From a virus, in IMG/VR virus record IMGVR_UViG_3300023284_000732, positions 1 to 34,481 of that record: a stretch of 34,481 bases of DNA. The stretch is one strand, 5' to 3'. The translations under genes and the position numbers were made by a program. The stretch's first letter is position 1; every line of letters starts with the position of its first letter. Under the pieces are notes generated by a model. The model made no database searches. It was given only the letters and a program-made list of their open reading frames with translations, and was not told the DNA's origin. Shown here piece by piece: positions 8,175 to 14,975 of this stretch.

Positions 8175-8841
8175 TGCTTTCTCCTGTGGAATGCTTTGAT
8201 GCAGACCTTATACTCTTCCATATCTGCGCGAGTGGGCTTTGTCTTGAACTCAAGTTCATGCAGGTCAATGATAGTGCCTACGCCATAAGTGAAGAGTGAA
8301 AATACATCATAAATGCGGTCTAAGGAGTTAAACCACTTGATCCATTCTGGTCGACCAATTTCGATAGCATTTGCAAGTGCTTCGATCCTGCCTTGCCTCC
8401 GAGTTCCACTAAAAAAGAGCGGACTTCCTCTGCGAGCAGTCCTAGATTTGCAGGTCCAGCGTCTATCTCGTTCGCAGCCTCATTATATTTGAATCCGACA
8501 AGGGCGTATTCTAGAATGCCTTTAGTTGTCTTCTCGTAGAGTTCTTCCTTCTCATAACCGAGCGTGGTTGTAGTGTCTTCAAAGACACGCATCTGAACTT
8601 GAAAGTTCTTGTATATTTCGCGGATGCAATCAGTACAATTCTTCGTGTGGCCGTCTGGTCTGATCTTCCATCTGAGTTTTCCACAATATGCTTCGAGTGT
8701 GGTTGTGTTAATTCCTAACCAAGCACCTGGGAACATGCCATCCTCATCAGGCTCTAATCGGATGAGTTTAGGTTTAGGAGTTTGAGGTTTTGGTGATTCA
8801 GTAACTTGCGTCTCGCCGACTTTAGTTTCTTTTATGCCCAT
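8171..8841 (-). CDS. Tail assembly chaperone, long form by -1 frameshift (GT-like)
   Basis: If ribosomes slip back one base on T TTT TTA at 8416 to 8410, the first 144 residues of the short form join 79 residues from the -1 frame. The product is 223 residues, stopping at TGA 8173 to 8171, which overlaps the next gene's TTG. The extension begins SGTRRQGRIEALANAIEIG and is mostly helical, with acidic and aromatic residues. Known siphoviruses make G and GT tail chaperones by exactly this kind of slip between the tube and tape measure genes. The heptamer is in the correct phase and the -1 frame is fully open to the gene junction. Frameshifting itself is inferred. Confidence 0.75.
8320..8841 (-). 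CDS. Tail assembly chaperone, short form (G-like)
   Basis: The zero-frame product has 173 residues, lying between the major tail protein and the gp10-like/tape measure genes, the normal place for chaperone G. The N-terminus is Pro/Lys/Thr-rich. A CGK and CTDC pair lies near residues 53 to 70, and the C-terminal half is helical (KGILEYALVGFKYNEAANEI, LGLLAEEVRSFL). The last 29 residues after the slip site are specific to this form. The ATG at 8841 overlaps the tail-tube stop by ten bases. It is likely to coat the tape measure during tail assembly and to be absent from the virion. Confidence 0.7.
   Translation of the reverse strand: MGIKETKVGETQVTESPKPQTPKPKLIRLEPDEDGMFPGAWLGINTTTLEAYCGKLRWKIRPDGHTKNCTDCIREIYKNFQVQMRVFEDTTTTLGYEKEELYEKTTKGILEYALVGFKYNEAANEIDAGPANLGLLAEEVRSFLVELGGKAGSKHLQMLSKLVDQNGSSGLTP
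8410..8416 (-). promoter_or_regulatory. Slippery heptamer T TTT TTA (-1 ribosomal frameshift site)
   Basis: Codons TCT TTT TTA place a canonical X XXY YYZ heptamer in the reading phase of the tail chaperone gene. A shift of -1 continues for 79 codons to the next gene start. Confidence 0.75.
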
Positions 8842-9737
8842 GCTAGGATATCAGCCTCGAACGATTTAGTTTCCAATGTAGCGTCACTTTTGTCGCCATC
8901 TATTTCTTCTCCTGATGGCATGAAGATAAACCTTGTGAAGGTTGCAACGATTTGCCCTGTGTCGACTGTTAGAACCGCAGTGCGTGGGGTGACTGCACGA
9001 GCATCAACATCAAAGACGTCTGATTTCTTGAACAAGTCTATCGACCCAGTGATGACTCGTTGCGTCGGTCGACGATAGAGATCCGTCTTAACACCGCTCG
9101 CGTCTTGTATTGCTTCAGTTAGGACGACTGTGATCGAGAAGCCCTTTTGCTCGTATGCGACTGAATTGTACACAAATGGAGCGGCTCCGCCATCATCGTG
9201 AATAAGTGGGGTGCCAGCGTTAGCAGTTGCGAAAGCACCTGTGCCAAGTGTTGGACCAGTGCCGTCGATTGTAACTGTTTTGACTGAATAAGTGACTTCG
9301 AGAGTCATATAGCCCTCGTTGTTTATAGTTAAAGTTGAATTGATTGGTTTGGCTCCTAGGAATTGCTCAAAGACTTCGACTGCAGCGTCGTCAGTGTATG
9401 ACCATAATAGACTCCAAGATTCGTCTGGAGTTGCGGCGCCTGCTGGAAGGTTCTGAGCGTGTGCGAGTATTGCCTCATCACCTGTAAGCATTAGCAACTT
9501 GACTGTGACTGCGTTCTTTTCGCGAGTCTTTGTCTTCTCTTGTCTGTCAACATTTCCGCCGATTCTCTTCTCGGCGGTAGTCGGATCAGTATCTTTAACA
9601 AGAGTTGCATTTTGTCCAAATGCTGTGTATGTTGGATCAACTGGAGTGACTCCATAAAGTGCGACTGTGGTTCCTTCGATAATATATTGAGGTATCTTTA
9701 GAACGTCCCTTTGAGTTATCATGGAAGACGCAGCCAT
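8832..9737 (-). CDS. Major tail tube protein
   Basis: This 301-residue protein lies just before the tail chaperone. It is rich in beta strands and Thr/Ala/Gly: N-terminal ALYGVTPVDPTYTAFGQ, central TLTINNEGYMTLEVTYSV, late RRPTQRVITGSIDLF and GQIVATFTRFIFMPSGE. These fit the tube fold, in which hexamer rings stack around the tape measure. The ATG overlaps the upstream zinc-ribbon stop as TAATG, and the 3' end overlaps the chaperone by ten bases. Assignment comes from order, size and composition. No sheath gene follows, so the tail should be non-contractile. Confidence 0.75.
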   Translation of the reverse strand: MAASSMITQRDVLKIPQYIIEGTTVALYGVTPVDPTYTAFGQNATLVKDTDPTTAEKRIGGNVDRQEKTKTREKNAVTVKLLMLTGDEAILAHAQNLPAGAATPDESWSLLWSYTDDAAVEVFEQFLGAKPINSTLTINNEGYMTLEVTYSVKTVTIDGTGPTLGTGAFATANAGTPLIHDDGGAAPFVYNSVAYEQKGFSITVVLTEAIQDASGVKTDLYRRPTQRVITGSIDLFKKSDVFDVDARAVTPRTAVLTVDTGQIVATFTRFIFMPSGEEIDGDKSDATLETKSFEADILAWA

Positions 9738-9967
9738 TAATCAGTCGCCTCCTTCTTGATAGTCCACTCTTTAAGACCTCTCCAATATCCACAGTCAGGA
9801 CAGTGTTTGGTTCCTTCCATTCCAGGTTCAGTGACAAAGCGGTCTTTGCCACACTTTGGACAGGTGCTGAGTTTAGATGTCTTCTTCATTTTGTTCCATC
9901 CTGGACCAACTGCATATCGGACTTCGTCCTTGGAAGCGTCTTTCTTGGGTTTAGTCTCTTGACTCAC
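9737..9967 (-). CDS. Small zinc-ribbon protein in tail operon
   Basis: The protein has 76 residues. A Lys-rich N-terminus is followed by CPKCGKDRF and CPDCGYW (residues about 36 to 61), a classic two-CxxCG zinc ribbon, then a basic tail. It opens the tail tube operon, behind a perfect CTTCTTTTTATT box 20 bases before its GTG start. It could be a regulator or a structural part; the sequence does not decide. Confidence 0.75.
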   Translation of the reverse strand: MSQETKPKKDASKDEVRYAVGPGWNKMKKTSKLSTCPKCGKDRFVTEPGMEGTKHCPDCGYWRGLKEWTIKKEATD

Positions 9968-9987
9968 GAAGTAATTGCTAGAGTTTG

Positions 9988-9999
9988 AATAAAAAGAAG
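9988..9999 (-). promoter_or_regulatory. Promoter box of tail tube operon
   Basis: CTTCTTTTTATT on the minus strand begins immediately after the stop codon of the upstream gene and ends exactly 20 bases before the GTG at 9967. An identical 12-mer at the same spacing precedes the decoration/capsid operon. The T-rich start may also help end upstream transcripts. Confidence 0.7.
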
Positions 10000-10542
10000 T
10001 TATGACTTGTTACGTTGCCAGACAACGCCCAACTCTCCAGCCCATTGATATTGAATGCCACCTTTGTCAAAGTCACCAATCTTCAAGAAGGAGACAACTT
10101 GCCTGTCGAATGTGTGAATCGCAGAGTCATCAGTGTTGTTGCTCTTCTTGATTCTGACGGAGTTGTTTGGGATTGTCTCCTGGATGATTCTGTTGATCTC
10201 CCTATCAAAGAGGAATGCGCGGTTAGGTGTCTCCGCAAAGATGTCGATGTTCACTGTAGTGAGCATCGCGTAAGACTTGTTTCCAGATGGTTGGAATGGT
10301 TCGAATGCAATTGTTTCAACCTGTTTGAATCGGATTAAGTCCTTGTTAATGTTCTTCATCCAAGCGTTTGCTGAGATGGTGGTTGCAAGGTCTGCGACAG
10401 TAGTGGAACGTCCATGAGGTGAGAGGAATATGGGTGTCACTCCTTCTGTGTTTGCGCTAGTCCAGTCTCTTGCAATGAGTGCTCTGATGGTTTCGTCAAA
10501 TGGTTCAGGATCACCGACCAGATAGTTGTCAGTGATTACCAT
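10000..10542 (-). CDS. Tail terminator-like protein
   Basis: The protein has 180 residues in the order adaptor, helical protein, this gene, tail tube. An N-terminal helix (DPEPFDETIRALIARDW) is followed by strands around NKSYAMLTTVNIDIFAETPNRAFLFDREINRII. The pattern of a strand with a D.F residue pair and then a long helix (a subunit fold with a central sheet) fits tail terminator/completion proteins that cap the tube. The ATG directly abuts the preceding TAA. The function is inferred from order and fold-like pattern. Confidence 0.55.
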   Translation of the reverse strand: MVITDNYLVGDPEPFDETIRALIARDWTSANTEGVTPIFLSPHGRSTTVADLATTISANAWMKNINKDLIRFKQVETIAFEPFQPSGNKSYAMLTTVNIDIFAETPNRAFLFDREINRIIQETIPNNSVRIKKSNNTDDSAIHTFDRQVVSFLKIGDFDKGGIQYQWAGELGVVWQRNKS

Positions 10543-10830
10543 TTACCCTCTTCTCTCCAAGTCTTTGACTAACTTTAGCGCAGCAGTTCGACAAACAGAA
10601 GCCTCCTGCTCAAACTTCAACTGACACTTTAGGATATCATCAAGGTCTGCTTTGATCTCGCGTTTGGTTCGCTTTGCCATATCTGCCTTCCTAGCGATTC
10701 CAGTCCCATCGCTTGCAGAGTCTAGGGCTGTCTTCTCATCTGTGAATCTAGTCTTCAGCTCTTCAGTAGTGGTAAGCATCTCAGCACGACGTTCACTGTT
10801 TGCTTTGATGTCGTCTTGTGCTTGTGTCAT
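10543..10830 (-). CDS. Small coiled-coil protein of the connector operon
   Basis: This 95-residue protein is almost entirely helical and charged (AQDDIKANSERRAEML, KADMAKRTKREIKADLDDIL), with two Cys near residues 69 and 80. Its start overlaps the adaptor stop as ATGA and its stop abuts the terminator start, so it is made with the connector. I do not recognise a family; a head-tail joining or assembly factor is plausible. Confidence 0.55.
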   Translation of the reverse strand: MTQAQDDIKANSERRAEMLTTTEELKTRFTDEKTALDSASDGTGIARKADMAKRTKREIKADLDDILKCQLKFEQEASVCRTAALKLVKDLERRG

Positions 10831-11198
10831 CTGTTGTTAAACCCCGATGTCTTCTGGAATGAAGGTACGCCACCAGACTCGGACTTCTTGTTGATGCGCT
10901 TCATTGTCTTCTCTGCTGACGCTCTGAACTCTGTTGCTTTCTTGGCTGATTGGTCAGTTGGAATGCCATCTAGGACTTCAGCGGCAGCCCATTGTTCAGC
11001 GGCTTGGATTCTAAGATTAGCGTCGTCTAGTGTGTCGATCCACGCGATTGAGCCGTTTTGCATCCATTCATCACCGCGATTAAGAAATTCGTCGCCATCT
11101 GCATCGGGTAAGTCAGAGACAGATAGACTGCCAGATAGATAGCGCAGTCGAGCCCTACGTTTGACGAGTGTGTTGTCGGATGTGTCAATTAATACCAT
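10827..11198 (-). CDS. Head-tail adaptor-like protein
   Basis: This 123-residue protein heads the connector operon. The sequence around NRGDEWMQNGSIAWIDTLDDANLRIQ is followed by helices (AAEQWAAAEVLDGI, KKATEFRASAEKTMKRINKK). This resembles the all-helical adaptors that bind the portal in HK97-like viruses. The promoter box CTTCTTTTTTTA lies 21 bases before its ATG. The assignment rests on size, helicity and place, so it is tentative. Confidence 0.5.
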   Translation of the reverse strand: MVLIDTSDNTLVKRRARLRYLSGSLSVSDLPDADGDEFLNRGDEWMQNGSIAWIDTLDDANLRIQAAEQWAAAEVLDGIPTDQSAKKATEFRASAEKTMKRINKKSESGGVPSFQKTSGFNNR

Positions 11199-11219
11199 GT
11201 TTTATTCATCTTCAAGAAG

Positions 11220-11231
11220 TAAAAAAAGAAG
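11220..11231 (-). promoter_or_regulatory. Promoter box of connector operon
   Basis: The minus strand reads CTTCTTTTTTTA, 21 bases before the ATG at 11198 and just after the upstream stop codon. Confidence 0.6.
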
Positions 11232-11239
11232 TGAGTGGA

Positions 11240-11515
11240 CTAGAAAGGGACTTTGTCCTTCCATGTGTCTCGGTCTGTTTGAGTGATTCTATTCCAGGAT
11301 CTCTTAATCTTGAAGCGTGCAATCTCAAGCAGTGCGGTCTTCCTGAGTATCTCTTCCTCTGTCATTTTGTAGCCAGGATCAGTCTTAGGAACACCCATCA
11401 AGTCCATTATGTAGAGCGACCTCTCAGATGATTTGATGGTCTTGAGATAATAGATGGCTTGTGCAATTGCGTTCGTGTATGGAATCCAGTCGGCGGATTT
11501 TGTCCAGTCTGCCAT
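11240..11515 (-). CDS. Small helical protein upstream of connector genes
   Basis: The protein has 91 residues from the second in-frame ATG, chosen because a TTTAAG-type box lies exactly 20 bases upstream of it; an ATG seven codons earlier would overlap the box region. It is mostly helical, with several Trp (DWTKSADWIPYTNAIAQAI, RSWNRITQTDRDTWKDK). The family is not recognised. Its place between the membrane genes and the adaptor allows either a head-tail or an accessory role. Confidence 0.6.
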   Translation of the reverse strand: MADWTKSADWIPYTNAIAQAIYYLKTIKSSERSLYIMDLMGVPKTDPGYKMTEEEILRKTALLEIARFKIKRSWNRITQTDRDTWKDKVPF

Positions 11516-11535
11516 GATAAAAATAGAGGAGAGCA

Positions 11536-11547
11536 CTGTTTAAGTAG
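11536..11547 (-). promoter_or_regulatory. Promoter box before 91-residue gene
   Basis: The minus strand reads CTACTTAAACAG, ending 20 bases before the ATG at 11515. The TTAAA core matches other boxes in this genome. Confidence 0.55.
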
Positions 11548-11556
11548 GTTTCAATG

Positions 11557-11727
11557 CTATTTCTTTTTGCCTTTGCTGTCTGAGTATTTGTCCCATGTGA
11601 ACATTCCTGCTATAGGTGCAAGCAGTGCAATCACTTGAAGCGGCTCAGTGACGATGTCCTTGGCTATGATTAGGATGGCGAGGCCAACATAACCGACCAG
11701 AGACATGTGACGAGTTCGGAATTCCAT
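11557..11727 (-). CDS. Small two-helix membrane protein (holin-like size)
   Basis: A 56-residue frame starts at ATG 11727 and ends TAG at 11559 to 11557. Two hydrophobic stretches (SLVGYVGLAILIIA and LQVIALLAPIAGMF) surround a short KDIVTEP loop, and the tail is KYSDSKGKKK. A box CTCCATAAATAC lies 20 bases upstream. The two-helix hairpin with a basic tail is holin-like, but archaeal virus egress is poorly known and no lysin is present. It may instead anchor something at the host membrane. Confidence 0.65.
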   Translation of the reverse strand: MEFRTRHMSLVGYVGLAILIIAKDIVTEPLQVIALLAPIAGMFTWDKYSDSKGKKK

Positions 11728-11747
11728 GATCAGGATTTGGTTGATGG

Positions 11748-11759
11748 GTATTTATGGAG
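11748..11759 (-). promoter_or_regulatory. Putative promoter box before small membrane gene
   Basis: The minus strand reads CTCCATAAATAC with a TATA-like core, ending 20 bases before the ATG at 11727, directly behind the stop of the 50-residue gene. Confidence 0.5.
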
Positions 11760-11912
11760 TTATATTTGCTCAAGCGTGTCTTTTACGAAACTGGTCAAAA
11801 GTAGGATAAGAGGTGACGCGCATTTGGTGCAGTAGTATTGCTTTCCTCCATCCTTGAGCGTGTTGATGACGACGTGTTTATCTTCTGGATTGTGAGTGTG
11901 ATTAATTGACAT
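11760..11912 (-). CDS. 50-residue Cys/His miniprotein
   Basis: The start ATG at 11912 overlaps the end of the exported-protein gene by eleven bases. The sequence has HTHNPEDKH followed by YYCTKCASPLILLL, a possible H/C zinc site plus a short hydrophobic segment. It is probably translationally coupled to the exported protein. The family is unknown. Confidence 0.55.
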   Translation of the reverse strand: MSINHTHNPEDKHVVINTLKDGGKQYYCTKCASPLILLLTSFVKDTLEQI

Positions 11913-13044
11913 CAGACTCCAATGCTCGGAGTCGTTGCTGTTGCAAGTCGTCGAACATTGCTTCTCCACTGTCTGATTTGAATAGTAACACTTTCTCAGA
12001 TGGTGTAAGTTCACGATATGCTTTGTTAGTGTTCTCTTGTTCTCCATAATTCAATGGAAGTGTGAGAGGTTCAGTGACTATCGGGATGCAACCAGTGCCG
12101 TCTTCGTTGAGTGTGGTTGTATCTCTGCAAGTCCCGTCCAAGTTGAACCCAACTGTTAGGTCTAACTTAGGGCAGTCATTATCATCTTTGTACATTTGTG
12201 AGACTGCTGACTTGCACATGAACTCCCAAGAGGTCAACTCTGCAGCAGTTAAGTCATGTTCATCAATAGGTTCGTCGTGAGTTGGAATGGTGGTCCAATT
12301 GTAGATGATGGCCTTGTCTCCATGATATGGTTGAATATCATCGGAGTATGCCTGTCGACTCTTATAGTCATCTGGTTCACGATAGTCTCCCAATAATGGT
12401 AACATGTATCTAATCTGAGCGAGGCATTCCTGAACTGCTGCTGAGAGTTCAGCGTGTGCTCCATCTCTATTCATTCCTGTGAGATATGCTTCGTGATAGT
12501 TAATCCATAATTCTGAGATTACAAAGAACCTGCTGTCTTGGATGCCTTTGGCTTGACCTGCACCTTGTTCGCATTCACCTCGGAGTTTGAGCATCTCAAG
12601 ATACTCTCTGTCTTTGATATTAAGTTCCTCACCTCTGTCGAACTTGTCCTGGAGTTGCTGTTCATCTCTATCATATTGTGTGACATTGTTAGTTATGAAT
12701 TCAGGTCGAGTGCAGACTCCATCTATCAGAGTCTCTCTTGGATCACACTGTTGTTCTTCTGGTTCTGGTGTTGGGATGGGGTTAGTGTAATTATACATCC
12801 AGTCTGCAATATCAGGCGCAGTGAATATGTATGTGCAACCGAAGACGACGGTGTCGCCTTCTGAGAATGTAAGAAAGCACTGATCTAATGTGTTCTCAAG
12901 GTTGTCGGGGACTGGGAGGTCTCCTTCATAGTGATAGACATCGGCGTATGCCATAAAGGGGATGAGTAAGATTGCACCTAATGAGATTATGATTGCAAAG
13001 ATACAGGCAACTGGGATGATATCTTCGTTATCCATTCGAACCAT
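11902..13044 (-). CDS. Exported or membrane-anchored Cys-containing protein
   Basis: The protein has 380 residues. Residues about 9 to 33 are strongly hydrophobic and end in MAYADV, a likely signal peptide or anchor. The exterior part is acidic and contains TPEPEEQQCDPRETLIDGVC, LNIKDREYLEMLKLRGECEQ and NLDGTCRDTTTLNEDGTGC. The DGxC motif type recalls the DGNC/DGTC repeats in the protease fusion. No second membrane segment is seen. It is likely to be displayed on the host surface or in the envelope space; roles in exclusion or exit are guesses. The gene interrupts the usual capsid-to-connector order. Confidence 0.6.
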   Translation of the reverse strand: MVRMDNEDIIPVACIFAIIISLGAILLIPFMAYADVYHYEGDLPVPDNLENTLDQCFLTFSEGDTVVFGCTYIFTAPDIADWMYNYTNPIPTPEPEEQQCDPRETLIDGVCTRPEFITNNVTQYDRDEQQLQDKFDRGEELNIKDREYLEMLKLRGECEQGAGQAKGIQDSRFFVISELWINYHEAYLTGMNRDGAHAELSAAVQECLAQIRYMLPLLGDYREPDDYKSRQAYSDDIQPYHGDKAIIYNWTTIPTHDEPIDEHDLTAAELTSWEFMCKSAVSQMYKDDNDCPKLDLTVGFNLDGTCRDTTTLNEDGTGCIPIVTEPLTLPLNYGEQENTNKAYRELTPSEKVLLFKSDSGEAMFDDLQQQRLRALESDVN

Positions 13045-13062
13045 TGTCTCTCTTTGATTGCA

Positions 13063-13170
13063 TCATTTGAATAGTGTTGTCAACATTGTTGGAGCAAGTG
13101 GTTCACACAAGACGGGTTCGAGGACGTCGGGGATCGTCCACTTGCTCCATCTGTTGATTATGATTTGCAT
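13063..13170 (-). CDS. Possible 35-residue peptide
   Basis: ATG at 13170 to TGA at 13063 encodes a peptide starting MQIIINRWSKWTIPDVLEPV. It covers the 58-base inverted repeat at 13091 to 13148, so the apparent frame may be accidental. No clear promoter or ribosome site is seen. Confidence 0.25.
   Translation of the reverse strand: MQIIINRWSKWTIPDVLEPVLCEPLAPTMLTTLFK
13091..13148. repeat. Perfect 11-base inverted repeat with 36-base loop
   Basis: GGAGCAAGTGG at 13091 to 13101 pairs with CCACTTGCTCC at 13138 to 13148. The loop is GC-rich with inner self-complementary parts (GACG...CGTC). It lies between two membrane-protein genes and may be a structured RNA, operator or recombination site. 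Confidence 0.7.
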
Positions 13171-13191
13171 AAATTAAGTAGCACGCATAAA

Positions 13192-13296
13192 TTAGTCTTC
13201 TTCTTCTTTTTTATCTGGTATTGCTTCTTCACATAATGGGACTGCGTATTCGCATCCTATCTTCAAGGCTTTGCTAATCTTGCCTCTGATTTCCAA
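13192..13296 (-). CDS. Possible 34-residue acidic-tailed miniprotein
   Basis: A TTG start at 13296, inside the end of the membrane-protein gene, opens a frame starting MEIRGKISKALKIGCEYAVP and ending KKEEED before TAA. The overlap with the upstream gene and TTG use fit local habits. There is no independent evidence. Confidence 0.3.
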   Translation of the reverse strand: MEIRGKISKALKIGCEYAVPLCEEAIPDKKEEED

Positions 13297-13486
13297 ACTT
13301 GTCCAACTCTCTGAAGATAACTAAACCCGTCACAATTAAGGATGAGAACAATGCTGTTAAAAGGATTTTGACATTTGGGTCTTCCACTGGGATGTTGAAT
13401 GCAAGACCACCGCCAAGGAGAGGTGAGAGGAATGCGAGTCCCCAGTTGCTTACTATTCGCGCAGCCCAGCGACTCTTTGTCTTCAT
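13274..13486 (-). CDS. Two-helix small membrane protein
   Basis: The protein has 70 residues with a basic N-terminus (MKTKSRWAARIV). One hydrophobic segment is near residues 14 to 30 (GLAFLSPLLGGGLAF), followed by a short IPVEDPN loop and a second segment near 40 to 58 (KILLTALFSSLIVTGLVIF), then a charged tail. The size and hairpin topology resemble holins, and a second such gene lies at 11557 to 11727. A box CAGATAAACCAT lies 20 bases before the ATG. The role in membrane permeabilisation is unproven. Confidence 0.65.
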   Translation of the reverse strand: MKTKSRWAARIVSNWGLAFLSPLLGGGLAFNIPVEDPNVKILLTALFSSLIVTGLVIFRELDKFGNQRQD

Positions 13487-13506
13487 GATATCATAACGTC
13501 ACAAAC

Positions 13507-13518
13507 ATGGTTTATCTG
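13507..13518 (-). promoter_or_regulatory. Putative promoter box before 70-residue membrane gene
   Basis: The minus strand reads CAGATAAACCAT, ending 20 bases before the ATG at 13486, in the gap after the capsid gene. Confidence 0.45.
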
Positions 13519-13539
13519 AATAATAGAAAGGGTTGGGTG

Positions 13540-14523
13540 TCAGGCGTCTTCGATTCGTGCGATTGCTGCAGAGCGACCATCTTGCAAGTCGTATCTAGTG
13601 GATATCTGAATGCCTGTCTCGTTTGGTGGGAGGTCGAAGGTTGTGACCATTGCGTCTCTTCGAATACAATAGAGGACTGCTATCTTTGAATCCAGCATGG
13701 TGACCTCTGTTGCTGGCACTTGAGTGCTGACAAAGATGTCCACGCCGAGGATGGTTCTGCCAAAGTGTCCTGTGGCTATATCCACAAACTCTCCGAGTAT
13801 AGTTGAATCCTTAAAGTCAGAGTCTTTGAAGAGGTCTCCTGCTTGGTCTGGGTGCATGTAGACTTTGTCAGGAGTGAAGTTCTCTGCTTGAATTGCTGAC
13901 CACATGTTCACGAGGTCTGCATAGGCCATGGTTCCAGCAACTGCAGCAGATACGAGTCCGCCTGATGCGAGGTTTGCTGTTGATACTGCTTGGATGTGGT
14001 CGATTAAGGTTTGTGATTCTAATTCTTTTAGTGCTCTGCTTGTCTCTGCTGCTTCTTCTGCTGCAACATCCCAGTCAGCGTCTTCAAGATAGTTGGTGTC
14101 CCAGACATCTCGTGATTCAAACTCATCGGTTGGTGTACAAGTGACGAAGGTCTCTCTTTGTCCTCTTGATGTGGTTGAGGTCTTTCTGCCTGTCTTTCTT
14201 GCAAAGCCTCTTGATGGTAGTCTGATCTTGATTGACTCTTTGACTGTTTCAATTACTCTGACAAAGTTGCGTCCGATTGCATTAGGAGCAGCGGCATCAA
14301 TTACGATTCCAGAGAGTTCATTGATTGCAGCAGTTGTATCTTGTGCTTTAGTGTGTTTTATGATTTGATTGTAAAATGGTGATTTCTGTAGTGATTCAAG
14401 AATCTGTCTGCTTGATATTTTGTTGTCGCCTGTCTCTTTTGCGCCTAAGATGACATCTGCCATTGTGTGGCATTTACGATTGAGTAGTTTCTTGTGAAGG
14501 TCTTCGAGTTCAAATTGATCCAT
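13540..14523 (-). CDS. Major capsid protein, HK97 fold
   Basis: This 327-residue protein has the layout of an HK97-type coat protein. A helical N-terminal arm (ELEDLHKKLLNRKCH, SSRQILESLQKSPFY) is followed by E-loop-like strands (ESIKIRLPSRGFARK) and the A-domain end (KVYMHPDQAGDLFKDSDF, GRTILGVDIFVST, KIAVLYCIRRDAM, TGIQISTRYDLQDGR). It is directly preceded by a small decoration protein (two-base gap) and lies downstream of the protease, as in many tailed viruses. It would assemble hexamers and pentamers of the head. Confidence 0.9.
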   Translation of the reverse strand: MDQFELEDLHKKLLNRKCHTMADVILGAKETGDNKISSRQILESLQKSPFYNQIIKHTKAQDTTAAINELSGIVIDAAAPNAIGRNFVRVIETVKESIKIRLPSRGFARKTGRKTSTTSRGQRETFVTCTPTDEFESRDVWDTNYLEDADWDVAAEEAAETSRALKELESQTLIDHIQAVSTANLASGGLVSAAVAGTMAYADLVNMWSAIQAENFTPDKVYMHPDQAGDLFKDSDFKDSTILGEFVDIATGHFGRTILGVDIFVSTQVPATEVTMLDSKIAVLYCIRRDAMVTTFDLPPNETGIQISTRYDLQDGRSAAIARIEDA

Positions 14524-14525
14524 GA

Positions 14526-14936
14526 TTATGATCCTATTCCATCAAAGAAGATGAGTCCAGTATCGAGGTCTGCGGCTCCATTAGATATGATGGTGCCGTT
14601 TGCAAGTCCGTTGCCTGCGGCTGCGATGTTGATTGCTTTATTAGATGAAACTGATAATACTCCGCCGACTGTAACGTTGGCTCCGAATGTGACTTTGGTA
14701 ACTCCATAAATTAAACATGGTTGTCTATCTCCTGAGACTCCTGCAAACATTGCGACTCCAATTGCTCGGTCTGTGCCTGCTTGTTTTGCAACAGTTAAGA
14801 CATTGTCAGCAGATACTCCGCCGACTTCAAGAAAGTCGCCGATAACAATGGTCGCAGTGTATTCGACTACAAGATGCTTTGAGATTTCAGGTATTACATC
14901 CTCGCCTAATGCGTGGTCACTTGCGAATTCTGCCAT
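14526..14936 (-). CDS. Head decoration / stabilisation protein (DUF2190-like)
   Basis: The protein has 136 residues, Gly/Ala/Val-rich and all beta by appearance: VEYTATIVIGDFLEVGGVSADNVLTVAK, RAIGVAMFAGVSGDRQPCLIYG, TFGANVTVGGVLSV. This is typical of the small trimeric decoration proteins coded next to the capsid gene. It shares a transcript with the capsid gene, two bases apart. A perfect CTTCTTTTTATT box ends 20 bases before its ATG, so the capsid genes probably have a strong leaderless promoter. Confidence 0.75.
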   Translation of the reverse strand: MAEFASDHALGEDVIPEISKHLVVEYTATIVIGDFLEVGGVSADNVLTVAKQAGTDRAIGVAMFAGVSGDRQPCLIYGVTKVTFGANVTVGGVLSVSSNKAINIAAAGNGLANGTIISNGAADLDTGLIFFDGIGS

Positions 14937-14956
14937 GCGTTAGTTCTGATTTTTGC

Positions 14957-14968
14957 AATAAAAAGAAG
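14957..14968 (-). promoter_or_regulatory. Promoter box of decoration/capsid operon
   Basis: The minus strand reads CTTCTTTTTATT, identical to the box before the tail tube operon and at the same 20-base spacing to the ATG at 14936. Confidence 0.7.
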
Positions 14969-14975
14969 TGTGTGT

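Noticed and set aside
13091-13148. tRNA-like element because of a TTCGA loop and 11-base stem
   Set aside because: Length is only 58 bases, with no acceptor, D-arm or anticodon pattern in either strand.
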